From contig CM053327.1 in the NCBI GenBank assembly GCA_028583605.1, positions 3,162,001-3,226,000 on the forward strand: a stretch of 64,000 bases of DNA. The letters run 5' to 3'. Position numbers and translations under genes: made by a program. How positions within the stretch are numbered: position 1 is the stretch's first letter; every line of letters begins with the position of its first letter. This DNA comes from Dastarcus helophoroides (lineage: Eukaryota > Arthropoda > Insecta > Coleoptera > Bothrideridae). The notes under the pieces are model-generated. The model saw only the letters and a list, made by a program, of their open reading frames with translations, did no database searches and had not been told where the DNA came from. Below are positions 10,738 to 24,126 of the stretch, piece by piece.

Positions 10738-12018
10738 TGGTCTACCTACATATAGTACAATATTTGAAATTCACTATAACACGCAACTCTCATAATAAAC
10801 AAGTTAGTTAAAAAAATAATTAAAAAAAAACGAATCAGGTAACCTTCTTCAAAATTTTTAATGTTTCTTCTTGAAAGTTAAGAAATTTTATTTTTTTTTT
10901 TCTGCTTTTTCCCATTTTCTTCAAATTTCAGTAAAAATGTCAAATTTCCTATTTTAGATCCTGAATGTTAAGAAGCCTTTGCCAGATTTTGAGCTTAGAC
11001 GAAATATAAAGGTTGAAGATAAAAAACAAAATGATATATATTTCACAAATATAAAGAATATTTCCATTTCAACCATTTCCAAGGCCAATTACAATATTTT
11101 AAACGTAGATTTAAGAAAAGAAATATTTTATGAACCGTAAGATATTCTCAGAATTTTTTTTTCCAAAATTTTATTTTTTTCTTCATAAAATTTCCAGTTT
11201 AGACTGGAAATGAAAAAAAAAACGAAATCATTACTTTTTGGAGAATAAATCAGTAATTTTTTGAATAATTCAAACAATGCTTGTTTTTGCCTCTTTCGTT
11301 TTCGGTTGACATTGATTTCTTCGAAATAGCAATATTTATTTCAAAAGTTGAGTTTTATACGAAAGGTTGAAAAAAAAATGAAATTGTAGGGTTTAAAAAT
11401 AATTTAAAATTGCTATGTTGAAGTCAAGATTTAGCGAAAAAAGTTAAGTTTAATAGTTTTAAATTATATATATATATTAAATAGTTAAAAATTTAACCTA
11501 CCTTAAATAACATAGGTAGAACTGTATGACAAAGTGACACTAAAAACTTTCAAGAAGAAATGATGGGATAGTTTAAAGATAATAGTTTAAGATATTTTTA
11601 TATAACATTTTATCATTTGTTGTCGTGTTTTAAAAACTAAAGCAATTAAAAGCTTAGAAGGATAAAATTTAACAATAATAGAAATTTCGTCATTATTTTT
11701 TACCTCTGCATTCTCCAATAAATATTTGTTTGTCTTAATCGTAATAAAAATTGTGTCATCTCTCTGAAACCTTATTTTTAGGGGATCAGTGTTATCGATT
11801 TCGTTATTTTTATGTATTAACAACAACTACATAATCTCTAGATAATATCCCAGTTTCCTATCAATACAAGGAAGTAAGAGTATTTGAATACAAATCGGTG
11901 TTGGGAGTTGCGAAAACTTTCAATTTTATTTCTTTAATTTTATGTTTTAATGTATTTATAACAGCATGTAAATGGCATATTAATCTAACGCATGCATTTT
12001 ATCTTTCTTACGTTAATT
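10738..12018. other. APN upstream region, no further gene
   Basis: It holds the presumed promoter and 5' UTR of the aminopeptidase (minus strand). I see no convincing TATA box or initiator. From about 10850 to 11470 it is AT-rich with weak array-like words, followed by a short (TA)n at 11467. The frame at 11587-11826 has no recognisable protein. Confidence 0.4.
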
Positions 12019-12218
12019 TAATGTAGGGATGTTATGGAGCTCCGTAGCCGTAACGGAAACTGTTGGATATCCGAAATAAAAAATATCCGAATCCGCAACC
12101 GAAACCAATACAAGGGTTTCAGATAATTTCGGATGTTACTTGAAATAATTTCGCTTATTCCAATCGACGACTTTTTTTTGGTCGACTTAAATTAGAAGAC
12201 AAACTAGCTGATATGTAA

Positions 12219-15200
12219 TAGAGGTGTCCACTGGGAAAAAACATCGATACTTTTATTCGATGTAATACATCGAAAGTATACATCGGTGTTGTTTTAGTAC
12301 ATCGATTCCCTAACATCGATATTTTTAAACATCGAATATTTTAAGCCAGCCAGTGTTTAGAAGCATCGATATATTTTTAAAGAACCATCGATATCTCAAA
12401 CATCAGCTCTCAGTAACGATGCATCGATGCTTTTCCGATGTTTTTTAAATATTTAATTGCGGATTTAAGAAGTCAAAACTCGAAGGTGCATCGAGGACAT
12501 CAATTTAAAAAGAACTTTTTATAGAAATTTTAATTTTAACGTTAATATTTCGACTTTTTTCTCGAAATTCCGAAACTAAAATTGAAATTTTGACTTTAAT
12601 CATAACATTTCGATTTTTTCTCGAAAATTCACCTTTGTTTGTTCCCAAAATTTCGCCTTTAATCTCAAAATTTCGACCTTTTTTCAGATTTTCGGAGATA
12701 CAAGTCCAAATTTCAACTTTAATATCGAAATTTCGACTACAGGTAAACTCGAAACGTTGATTTTTTTTCAAATTTCGAGAAGAAGGTGGACATTTTGACA
12801 TTTATTTTAGATTTCAAAAAAAAAGGCAATATTTCAATCTTAAAGTTGAAATTTCCAGAAGTAACTCGAAATATCGCCTCTAAACTCGAAGTTTCTGAGC
12901 CATTTTTTTTTATTTAATGGCCTTTCTAGGTCTAATTTCTTTAACTATTTGTTATGAAATAACAATTATTTTCTTCCGAATGAAATCTATATTCTTTTGT
13001 TTATTTTTTTCTCCAAATTTTGACTTTAAACTCACAATCTACGTTTTTTGAACCAAATATTAAAAATATCAAAAAAAGTAGACATTTCGAGATTACATGC
13101 TCGAATTTTTAATACAAATTCAAGGTTAAACTGGGGATTTGAAGAAAAAAGTTCTTGAGAAAATTTTATAAAGATCAAATTTTAGAAAATGTTGAAATAT
13201 TCATTAAAAATTTAAATTTTCAAAAGAATCCTGTTTTTCAAAATATTTCGATTTCATTCATTTAAAAAGTCAGGCAAAATGTTATAAAAATCAGAATTTT
13301 TAAAACCAGCGAAGTTTTGAGAAAATATCGAATTTTAAATATTCCGTCAAATGAATTCGAAATTTTTTAAAAACTAAATTTTCAAAAAATCAAAGTTTCT
13401 AAAAAGTCGAAATTTTAACAGACGAATTTTGAATTAAATTTAAGCGGCCGAAATTTATAAAAATGTCTACATTTTCATAAAAGAGTAAACATTTTTAGCA
13501 AAAAGATTTCCAAAAATGGGAAAATTCTGAAAAATTCGATATTTTAAAGAGAGTTGTAATTTTGAAAATTAGTAAAAATCTTCAGGCAGTATCTTAAAAA
13601 GATTTGACAAAATCGAAATTTTCAAAACAAAACAAAATATCCAAGTCATATTAACTTCATTTGAAAGCAAATTATAATGTTGAACAAAGTAAAGATTTTC
13701 AAACAAGGTCGAAATTTTGAAAAATAGTCAAAATTTTAAAAAGGACAAAATTTTGAAATAAAGTCGAAAATTGAGTCAAAATTTTCAAAAAAATTGGACA
13801 ATTACAAGAGATACCGAAATTTTGACGAGAAATTTAAATTTTTTTTATTAAAAAATGAAATTTTGAAAAAGGTCGAAATTTTTGGAAAAAAATTTAATTT
13901 TGAAAGTTGGAATTTTCAAATAAAGTCAAAAGAGAAAAAAATTAAAATTTTTAGGAAATTTAAAATCAAAATTTTGACATCTTTATAAAAAATTTAAATT
14001 TTCAATAAACAATATTCAAAATTTTCAGAAAAATGTCAACATTCAAAAATTAACTTTTAAAAAGAGTCATACTAGATTTTGTTCAAATTTCAAATGTTAA
14101 AAAAGTCGGTAATTTAAAAAAAACAAAATTTTAAAAAATATCGAATTTTGAACATTTTCGGAATCCTACTAATTTTCAAAAAAGTCAAAATTTTCAAAGA
14201 ATTTCAATTTTCTTGAAAAGCAAAATTTTCAAAAAATTTCAAATTTTTGAAAAAATCTAAATTTTGAAAAATACGAATTTTAAAAAAATATTTAAAAAAA
14301 TTTAATAATCGAAGTTTTGATGAATATCGATAATTTTGTAAAAAGTTAAAGTTTTCAGTAAAAAGCAAAGATTTATAAATAAAAGTGGATATTTCGAATA
14401 ATTTTAATTTTGTAAAAAATTATTTAAAACCGAAGATTACTTTAAAAGATTAAAATTTTCAACCAAAGTTTCAAAATCACAGACAAAAATTGGACAAAAA
14501 TTTCAATGTATAAAAGGTAAACTCAACAATTTAAAAATGTGTACTTCAATCTCAAATGTTTATAAAAAGTCTTTTAATTTTTGATAAAAAGTTCAAGAAT
14601 AAATTCCGGATTTGGAAAAAAAATAAAATTTATATTAATAGCCTTTCGTTTAATATAAAATTTTAGGATCGATTCGAGATTTGTAACAACATTTTGGATT
14701 AAAAAATTATGCAATTTTCAAATATAAGCATGAAATTTTGATAACAATTTCTAATTTCTAGTAAAGTAGATTCGACACTTTCTCAAATATTCCAAATTTG
14801 GAATTTTGGTCCAAGATTTTCAGAATTCTGTTTTGGTTTTTATTTTGAAAATTTTACGTTTAACTCAAAAATTAGCCTTTTTTAAAAATGTTGATTTCTT
14901 TTTCTGGAAATGTCGACTTTTTTGTAAAGAAAAAAAAATAAAATTAAAAAAACTCGAACTAACTTTTCTTAGAGAAATTTTAAATTTTAAGTTGAACTGG
15001 AAATTTTGATAAAAACTAGAAATTTTTTAATTGCTTTTTGACCGAAAATTTAAAATAACAACTACTAGATAAATAGTAAATAATTGTGAATTTAGAATCG
15101 AAATTTTAACAGATGTATTTATTGTTTTTAAGTTTTCAAAGTTAATACTTCGAAAAACTGTTCTTAAAATTTGAAATTTTTTTTCTTAATTTAGGCACAC

Positions 15201-17412
15201 TGTCGCCTTCGGGTGAGCTAGTATGGACAGTCTGTCTCATCAATTCTATGCAACAGATAGATAGCACTAATTCTGTCGCAGATACAATACATCGATATTT
15301 CAAATATCGTTGAATAAACTAAACGATAGTATCAAGTAGTTTATATGTTTTACCACCGATGTTAAAACATTGATGTTTACAAATGATACATTGATGTTTT
15401 CAAAACATCGAACTATCGCTTGCATCCCCAGCCAGTGTTTTCGAACTGAAGCCCAATAAATTTCTGAAAGAAAAAGGTCCCTATGGCTGCCTCTCAAATA
15501 ATTTTGATGACTAAAAAAAAAGTTATTATTTATTTCTGAATTGTTATTATCTCATATTTTCATATTTTGGCGACACACCTGGAAATTTCCAACGACACCT
15601 ATCTATCCATGCATCGTGTGAAAAGACATCGATATTTCTATGTCTTTACTTTGCAAAACATCGAATACTCTTCGATTCGAGTACTATTCGATTCGAATAC
15701 TATTCGATTCGAATACTATTCGATGTTTTTAATGGTAAGATCAAATAATTTCGAAACATCCATGTATATCGAATATCCCTACTATGTCACTCGACCGCAC
15801 TCACTATTGTCACTATTGTGGAAATTTTCGAAATTTTTCCAAATTTCACCTTTTGAGAATTTTAAAAACTTTAAAAACTTGACAATCAATTTTTTGATAT
15901 TTTTTGCCAAATTTTTAAAAACTTGGACTTATAAAAATTTAAACTATTTTTTGATTGCGACTTTTTAAAGTTAAGATTTTTCTAATATTTCGCACTCTCT
16001 TAAATCTACACTTTTATGAAAATTTCGCCGTTTTTTAAAAATTTATACTTTTGAAGAATTTGTATTTCTTAGAAAAAGGAGAGGTATTTGAAAGCTGAAC
16101 TTTTTAAGAAATTTCACTTTTCTTAAATTTTCGATTTTTTAAAACTTACATTTTTTATATACATAATATTCGGTCATTTTATTTCAAAAATTTTGACTAC
16201 TTTTTTAAATTCAAACTATTTCAAAATTTCGATTTTACTTGAAAGTTTCAATTTTATTTTAAATTGCGACATTTTTTTGAAATTTTTGTACTATAATTTC
16301 GTGATTCTTTTATTATTTTAACATTTTGACAGTTTTGTATTAAGCCGAATTTTATTTTTAAAAACATTAGTTTTTGGCTGCAATTTAGCCTTTTCTTTCA
16401 ATCCGAAGTTTAATTTTGGATTTTTATCGAAAATTTGAGCATTTTTTATAAGTAGCTGAGATTAAATTGGAAATTTTTACTTTTCTGAATTTAACTTTTC
16501 AATGTTGAAGTTTTTCTTTACTATAGGAGCATAATTTTAAAATGTCTGCTTTTTTCGAAAATTTCATACTTTAAACATAATCCTCAGCATAACAAACCTA
16601 GATTTTGCGTCTTCAGTTAGAATTTGGATGAAAAAACAATAATAAAAAATATAAGTTTTAATTCGAAAGGAAAGTAATTGTCATTTTATAACAAATAATT
16701 AAAAATACTGGGCGTAGAAAAGCCATAAATTAAAAAGAATATTTTAGATACTTTGAGCTTAAAGGCAAAATTTCTGGTTTTCTCTTAAAATTTTGATTTT
16801 AATTTCAAAATATCGACTTTTTTTCAAATTCCAAGATTTAAGTTAAAATTTCGACTTTAATTTTAAAATTTTAACATTTTGCTTGAATATTCGACTCCAA
16901 CTTCGAATTTTGAACTTTAACCAAGAAATTTCGAAAAAAAAGTCTTTTTTTTTAAATTGTAATTACTTACTACATTTTACTGCTAACTATTAATATTGTA
17001 CGATAAGAGGTGTGGTGGGGTGCAACTTTAATCTGTTTAACCTACACCTAACCATAGACTATACACATAGAAATTTCTAGATCTACATTTTTTCTCGAAA
17101 TTTTGAAAAAAAAATTCGAAGTTTAGAGTTTTCTTATAGTCATAATTTCAAGATTAAAGTCGAAAATTTAACTTTAATTTCAGATTTAAAAAAAAAATTG
17201 CAATTTGAACTTTAATAAAGAACTTTTTTTTAATTAATGCTCTTTCTACGCCTTCGTAATTTGGACCTTTTCAACCCGCAATTAAATATTTCAAAAACAT
17301 CAGAAAAGCATGGATGTGTCGTTACCGAATACCAGTATTTGAGATATCAATGTTTCATTTAAAAAAATCAATATTTAAAAATCTATGTTTTTTGAACGAT
17401 GTTGGATCCCTA
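12219..17412. mobile_element. hAT-like element with degenerate-array interior
   Basis: The left end reads TAGAGGTGTCCACTGGG and is followed by clustered CATCGAT words. The right end, on the reverse strand, reads TAGGGATCCAACATCG. Subterminal blocks about 12400-12490 and 17270-17390 are reverse complements (ATTTAATTGCGG, GATGCTTTTCCGATG). TAGxG ends and this CATCGAT-rich subterminal style are typical of insect hAT MITEs. The 8-bp flanks do not match well, so the exact ends are uncertain. The interior is AT-rich degenerate array that switches polarity (F at 12500-12900, R at 13050-15000, F at 15800-16600). A second CATCGAT cluster (15280-15781, ending ATATCCCTA) may be a nested relative. Confidence 0.55.
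15662..15724. repeat. 16-bp minisatellite, about 3.7 units
   Basis: The unit is CGATTCGAATACTATT, in three near-perfect copies from 15673 to 15720 with a partial copy before and CGAT after. It lies in the second CATCGAT cluster and probably arose from subterminal transposon sequence. Confidence 0.85.
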
Positions 17413-17771
17413 ATTTATTTTGAGTTAAACCATATAATCCTAATTACCAAATAATTATTTAAATGGGTTTTAAATTACTATATTGATACTAAATTTTTAT
17501 TAAATGAACGAAAATCCTCTTTTATCAGAATAGTAATTTTTTCTTACCTTACATGTGTCTAGGACTCTTTACCTATATAACGATATATCTAGAACTAATT
17601 TCGCTTCACGGCTACAATTATGTGTACGCTGTAATAAAAACTAAATTGGTAGTCCTAATGGGATGTTTTAAATGCTTTCAAAATTAATCAGCATTCAAAA
17701 GATTATTGTTCTATAAAACAAAACTTATTGTTCTTAAAATTTCATTTGTGTGGCTTCCTTTACGTGGAATA
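17413..17771. other. No feature seen
   Basis: Spacer between the hAT-like element and the Tc1 relic. No coding frame or repeat recognised. Confidence 0.3.
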
Positions 17772-17773
17772 TA

Positions 17774-20480
17774 CAGTGACTCACAGATTAAATGATGCAG
17801 TTATCATATTTTATTATAAAAGCTCATGTAATATAAGCAAATGAAAGCTGGAGGAAATGTTGGTTGTAGTAAATGGGGGTATGTATATGTAATTTACTCC
17901 CAGAATAAGATGAACACAATGCTGACAATACCCAAAATATAAATGAAAATTTGTGGGAACCGGTAAATTCAGCATCACAGCTTAAAAGATGAAGGCCGCA
18001 GCACTTGTCCATATCATCAGAATTACGGAAGAATAAATCTTAATTGTGTGCGATATTATTTATGCCAAATGTCAGCAAAACAGGCACAAATAGATGTGCG
18101 GAGCGTCATACCACAATTGAGAAGTCACAAATGATGATTAACCATTTTAATAATGGTTACAGCTATAGAAAATAACTAAAATGGTCAGCAAGGTTAAGGA
18201 AAATATTATAAAACATTATACTTAAACAAAATAGGTCTTAAATAAATTAACAAAGGCTTATAAAAAATTTTTACTCAATACGACAAGGAGCGGATGTAAG
18301 AACAAGCACCAAAAACCCCAAAATAAGTGCTTCAAAGTTAACAATAGAAGGTCATAAAACATTAAAAAACAATGTTGCCCAAAGAATACGACCTCTCTTA
18401 AGGGGAGTTAATTTGCACAGGAGAGCAGCTCGGAATATACCTCTCAAAAGAAAGCTAAAAATGAAATTTACTCAGAAGCATCTTAATAAATGAATGATCT
18501 GCGTGCAATCAGTATTATTGGCTGATAAAACGAATTTTAATGTTTTTTCATCAGATGGGAAGGTAACTGTAAGAGAAAACCTAAGGAAGAATTAAAATTT
18601 AAGAATTTGAAATCTACAGAATGGACCATAAGTAATGGTACACAGAGCAATGGTGGATTTTTCAAATAAAAATAATGTGATTTTGCTAGATTTAGCCTAT
18701 ACCAAAAATTGATATTAACAGAGATACAGGGTGTCAAAGTTGAAAAAGAAAATCAATTTTTTCGTATAATTATGGAATGAATGGAAATATAGGCACACAA
18801 TTTGGCACAAGGGGGTTTTCTAAGTCGAAACACTCTAATTTATTAACATATTACAAATAGTTGATAGGGGGCGCTACCTTCGCTATCCTGCAAAATTCTA
18901 AATCATCATAACTTTTTTATGCACACATGTATATTAATTCTAAATGGATTATTTTATTTCCCTATATTTTTTGCGTAAAAAAGGTGTACTTTCCGAAAGT
19001 TGATACGAGCAACCGTTTTCAAGATATTTGCCTTTAATATTTGAAGATGGATTTCATTTTAAATTACTAAGATATTAAATTTTCGAAGTGGGCTTGAAAA
19101 AAAAAATAATAATAAGACAGTTTTTAAAGTAATTTATCTCAAATATTACTTTGCTGATAATATTATTACTTCAATTTTGAAAATCTCAATAAAGAAAATC
19201 CAAAAAATTAAGAGCATAATTTATTTTTTAACCTAGATGATTTCTGAGTCCGCACAAGAAAATTTTAGTAGTCTGGATTGGTCAAAGCATATATTTGGAA
19301 ATAAATTTCAATAAAAGACAGCCAGATTTTTAATTGTTTACAATCCCTTTATATTAAAAAGGTCATTTCCCACATACTTATTTTTGAAAATAAATTTTGT
19401 TTTGATATTTTATTTTAATTTGCTTTAGAAATTTAAAAAATATGTGTAATAATAATGTCGGTAGAGTAATATTTGATAAAAATTATTTTAGAGGTCAGTT
19501 TTATTACTTTTATTTTGAAACCTACTGCGAAAAATTCACATTTACAGAAATTGAAAATAAAGGTACGGCAAACTTTGAAGGCAAATATCTTGAAAACGGT
19601 TGCTTGTATCAGCATTTAAAAAGGTATCCTTTTTTACGTAAAAAATGTAGGTAAATGAAAATATCTATTTCAAATAAGAGTACATGAAGGCACAACACAA
19701 CGCCTCCTATGAGTTACTGACAATTTGTTAGCAAATTAGAATTTTTTGACCCAGGAAACCCCCCCTATGCCAAATTTCTTGTGTATAGTGAAATGTGTTC
19801 ATCAGCTATGCGAAAAAAATCACAATTTTTGCTTCAACTTTGATACCCTGTACCTCTGTTAATATCAACTTTTGGTATAAGATAAATGTGGCTAAATCAC
19901 CTTATTTTTATACAAAAAATCTACTCTTGCTCTATGTACCATTACTTATGGTCCACCCTGTTTAGTTTAACAGGATGGTCAACACCTGATGCTTTGAAGT
20001 TGTGTCTTTTGTCAAAGGTCGGCAAAATACACTTTAATGACGATAGAATGGGTTAGTATTACTGTTTTAATATATTAGAACACTTGCTACAATATAGTGC
20101 TGAGAAATTAAACATTTAAAGAAATTTTTAATTTTTTTACAACAACAACAACACAAAATTTTCAGAATGTACTGTACGAAAATGGTTATTTTAAAATTGT
20201 CTACTACTATCATCTAACATTAATATAATAGAAAACGTATGGTTAATATAAAAGAAAAAAGTCGCTAAACATAACATGAACAATAAAAATGAGTTAAAGA
20301 TGATCACTGAAGAACGAAAGGCAATTTCTTCTCAACGCACCCAAATCTTAGTAGAGACAATCCCTAAAAGATTACAGGCAATTACTGATAACAAAGAGAC
20401 CTTTAGATTACTGATAAAGTAAAAGTTTTTGGTACTTTATGGTAAGTATAATGACTGGATCAGTTTAGCTGTGAGCTCTA
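17774..20480 (+). pseudogene. Tc1-like transposon relic, split by a fold-back insertion
   Basis: The left end CAGTGACTCACAGATT after TA is a Tc1-type terminal repeat. The decayed right end lies at about 20460-20480 (ATCAGTTTAGCTGTGAG). Between them a plus-strand transposase is readable in pieces: RTTIEKSQMMINHFNNGYS (helix-turn-helix region, about 18108), NVAQRIRPLLRGVNLHRR, KMKFTQKHLNK, LLADKTNFNVFSSDGK (first catalytic Asp block, here as ADKTNF), then after the insertion NINIIENVW (third acidic block, about 20217) and NKNELKMITEERKAI, ETIPKRLQAI (C-terminus). Many stops and frameshifts make it inactive. The 1.34-kb fold-back element at 18617-19960 interrupts it between the first and second catalytic blocks. 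Confidence 0.85.
18617..19960. mobile_element. Fold-back element, copy 1
   Basis: Long inverted arms of about 450 bp. The outer end GGACCATAAGTAATGGTAC mirrors GTACCATTACTTATGGTCC; inner blocks include ATACAGGGTGTCAAAGTTG (18725), GGGGGCGCTACC, and GCAACCGTTTTCAAGATATT mirrored at 19567. The centre, 19060-19440, is AT-rich with a CCGCACAAGAAAATTTTAGT block. The inner CAGGGTG box starts 110 bp from each outer end. It lacks coding capacity and is inserted in the Tc1 relic. A second copy is at 60926-62311, with its centre in the opposite orientation. Confidence 0.82.
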
Positions 20481-20664
20481 TTTTATTAGGGTATCCTCTT
20501 GTCTGCGTTTTGTTGTCCATCAGAACTAATTAGAATGATTTATAGCCTTCCAGGTCAAAAAATAAAATGGAACCAAATGAATATTTGATCCTTTAGAAAT
20601 TAGTTTTTCTTTGAATGCATTGTATTTAAAAAATGTGTGCAAATTCCAAAAATGTAATAAAATA

Positions 20665-21471
20665 CGGGGTGTTCCGTTTAAAAAAGCAAAGTTGCTATCA
20701 GTTTTAGCGAAAGTGGCAGCAGCAGGAATGTCATTTTTATGTAAAAATTTGACATTTTATAAGTACATCAAGGTTAGTAAGTTTGACAATTTTTTCTTTA
20801 CAAATAAAAAAAGAAAAAGAGTGTACCATGATCCTGTTACACCCGATATGCTTATATAAAACTCTACATATTTTTGAACAAAGAATCTGCTATTAAAATT
20901 GCTTAACCTAATTTCGGGACATCCTGTATAATGTTAATTTTTTCTCCTTTTTATGTGAGAAAATCCAAAAATGATTATAAACATTTAGTTTCCATTTAAA
21001 AAACACGGTTTTTTGAAATAAAATAAAAAACAATAAAAATCATTCAAATCTCCGTCAACCTGTATAATAAATATAAAACCTGATAATAATATTGTGGCCT
21101 CCATAATATTTTATGACTTCAACAACTTTATTTTTTTCTGCAAATAGTGACAAAGATACAAAGAGTCAAAGTGGCTTTTCTATCATTTTTTAGGAAAACT
21201 TTAAACATCTATAAAATATCAAAAATGGCACTAAACATTTATACATATAGTTACCCCATTTTTTTACGAACAATTCAAGTTAAAAATGAAATTTGGGGGT
21301 TGGAATTTAAAATAAAAAATTTGGTGTCTACTTTCGGTATAACCGAAAGTGTGCAAAGAAATATTATTAAAAGAAAGTTTAGTCCCAATTAGCTTCAACT
21401 ACAAAATTAGTTTTCTTTATATAAGTGGTTCTCTGTATAGAGGTAACCCCCCAACTCTATGAAACACCCTG
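20665..21471. mobile_element. TA-flanked MITE-like element
   Basis: The ends are CGGGGTGTTCCGTTTA after TA and ATGAAACACCCTG before TA, imperfect inverted repeats of the CAGGGTGTTYC type. An internal CGGGACATCCTGTATA near 20921 may mark the end of a smaller nested copy. The frames at 20611-20859 and 21147-21392 have no recognised protein content. Confidence 0.55.
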
Positions 21472-21474
21472 TAT

Positions 21475-21888
21475 ATTTACGGTGTGTCGTGAAAAATATT
21501 TGACATGATGTAAATTATTTTAATGTCAACATTTACCTTTATTCATTGTTTGTATTCGATGAGATCATTTCGATAAAATATTTATTGATTTGAAAGATAA
21601 ATATTTACCAGTAAGTCGACAGAAACTTGCACTATTTTTTCAGGGATTATGAATTTCACAATAACATTCTTTTGAGTTTTGCTAGCTAATATTTTACATA
21701 CAAACATACACTGAAATATTTAAGATGCAATATAAATTCTGTATATTCATTTTTATCATACAATTAACGTCATGATAATTATTTTTACAGTCAGAACTCT
21801 ATTAAAATATTTAATATATTTTAGAGTGATGATAATTGGTAGCATAGAACAATCTTACAGGTGAATATGGTTTTTGTTTATATTCATA
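21475..21888. other. No feature seen
   Basis: AT-rich spacer without recognisable gene or repeat. Confidence 0.3.
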
Positions 21889-21890
21889 TA

Positions 21891-24124
21891 CAGGGTGTTA
21901 CAAAAGTCCGGGCCGCTACTTCAGGAGCATATTCTACACATTAAAATATGAAAAATGTTGAAATACATTTTTTTCTTTAAATTGCCTCCTAACGGAGATA
22001 TGACCATTTAAAGATGGCGCCCCTAAAGTGGTTTTTTTACTACAAAAAGTTAACGGTTAGTAGCAAAGTCATGAAATTGGGCAAGCAGTTAAAGAATTGG
22101 ATTAGGCATATTCTCATGTAACATATGTTTTAAATAAGCAGTAGCGTGGTGTGTAGGGGGTTGCCCGCGATTATTTTTTACCGTAACTTTTTTGTATTGC
22201 AATATTTCGACACAAAAGTGCCATAATCGTAAAAAGCAACATTTTTATACAAAAAAGGTACTCCTTCTCAAAGTCGCTAAAAGTAACCGTTTCCGAGAAA
22301 AAAGCGTTTAAACAAAATTGTTGCATTTATTAGAATTCGTTTTGCAAATTTCTAATTTATCCACTACTAACTGCATTGATATAAAAATAGTACAAAATTA
22401 AGAAAAAAAAAATCAAAGCAAGTGTTCGAAATTACTGCCCCCTGCAGCAATACATTGCTCGGCTCGTCTTCTAAGGGAACTCCTTACTCTTTCGCAAATG
22501 CCTGGTGTATTGTGAATCTGGTTGAACCCATTTTCAATTCGTTCACGAAGATCATTGATATTGTCAACTGGTGTGGAGTAGACGATCTGCTTTAGATGTC
22601 CCCATAAGTAGAAATCGAGTGGGTTGAGGTCAGGAGACCTAGCTGGTCATGGTATCGGACCTCCTCGACCTATCCATCGTTGATGATAGTTGTTATTCAA
22701 AAATTCCCTAGCAACTGCACTAAAATGGACAGGTGCCCCATCGTGCATTATCCACATTCGTTGTCTTGTTATGAGTGGAACATTTTCAAGTAACACGGGT
22801 AACTCTGTTTGCAAACAATGTCTATATGATGCTCCTGTTAACCTATGAGGTAAAAAAAACGGTCCAATTATAGAGTCCCCTATTATTCCTCCCCAAATGT
22901 TAAGTGAAAAATGTTGCTGATGTCTCGACTGAATAACTGCATTGGGATTTTCAACTTGCCACTGATGCATGTTGTGAAAGTTAAGTATCCCGTTTCTGGT
23001 AAAACCCGCTTCATCCGTAAATAATATGAGCGATGGAAAGTTCTCATTTTCAGCGATCTTATGCAATAGCCAGTTGCAAAATTCTATTCTTGGAGGATAA
23101 TCAGCAGCAAGTAACCCTTGCACTCTTTGAAAATGATAGGGGTAAAATTGGTAAAATTTCAAAATTCGCCAGATAGTTACGTGATTTACTCCTTCGGCTA
23201 AAGCAAGTTGTCTAGTGCTGACACATGGATCTTCTTCAACTCGCTGAAGCACACGCTCCTCTAAATTAGCAACTTCTGCGTTTGGCCTTCCAACACGTTG
23301 GCCTTTGAAAACAAAATTTCCTGTTTCACATAAACGAGCATGAATTTTCTGGAACAATTTTTCTCCTGGTAGGTGTCTATTAGGAAAACGTTCAGCATAA
23401 AGCCGCCTTGCTTCAGCACGATTACAATTTGCAAGCCCGTACATTAAATGCATATCGGCCATTTCTTGATTTGAATAGTCCATTTTATCAAAATAATGAA
23501 AAGTTAAAAAACTACTACACTTACTATTGACAACAAAAACTGCTAAAGTTTACAGCTTACGACCAAATTTTATCAGTGACACAACGTCAATCTCTGGCAG
23601 ATATTGTCAAGTACAATTGTTTTCTTTACGATCTGTTTGCATGACCAACTTATTTTTTCTTATACAAATTAGTTAGAATTTCGAAGACGGGATAGGATTA
23701 TTTAAACGCCTTTTTCTCGGAAACGGTTACTTTCAGCGACTTTGAGAAAGAGTACCTTTTTTGTATAAAAAATGTTGCTTTTTACGATTATGGCACTTTT
23801 GTGTCGAAATATTGCAGTACAAAAAAGTTACGGTAAAAAATAATAGCGGGCAACCCCCTACACACCACGCTACTGCTTATTTAAAAAATATGTTACATGA
23901 GAATATGCCTAATCCAATTCTTTAACTGCTTGCCCAATTTCATGACTTTGCTACTAACCGTTAACTTTTTGTAGTAAAAAAAACCACTTTAGGGGCGCCC
24001 TCTTTAAATGGTCATATCTCCGTTAGGAGGCAATTTAAAGAAAAAAATGTATTTCAACATTTTTCATATTTTAAGGTGTAGAATATGCTCCTGAAGTAGC
24101 GACCCGGACTTTTGTAACACCCTG
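21891..24124 (-). mobile_element. DDE transposon with long terminal inverted repeats, copy 1
   Basis: A 2.23-kb element with TA on both sides and near-perfect terminal inverted repeats of roughly 430 bp: CAGGGTGTTACAAAAGTCC at the left, its reverse complement at the right. The arms differ by only a few bases (for example GGGCCGC against GACCCGG mirrored), so the insertion is fairly young. It carries one transposase gene on the minus strand. A box AACGGAGATA ends exactly 109 bp from each terminus. Confidence 0.9.
22413..23483 (-). pseudogene. Tc1/mariner-superfamily DDE transposase, one internal stop
   Basis: A 357-codon frame including its terminal stop, intact except for TGA at codon 279. 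Residues 5-60 match the DUF4817-type N-terminal region of insect transposases (EMADMHLMYGLANCNRAEAR, FPNRHLP, LCETGNF). Residues 64-130 are a second helix-turn-helix (VSTRQLALAEGVNHVTIWRIL). The catalytic blocks are LFTDEAGFTRNG (Asp157), WIMHDGAPVHFS (Asp248) and SPDLNPLDFYLWG (Asp285). It ends GGSNFEHLL, the usual end of this family. The spacing Asp248-Asp285 leaves 36 residues between them. Codon 279 falls where relatives have Trp just before the SPDLNP block, so TGG to TGA is the simple explanation. The product as written would lack the third catalytic residue. The start is ATG 23483 with no upstream in-frame ATG. Confidence 0.9.
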
Positions 24125-24126
24125 TA

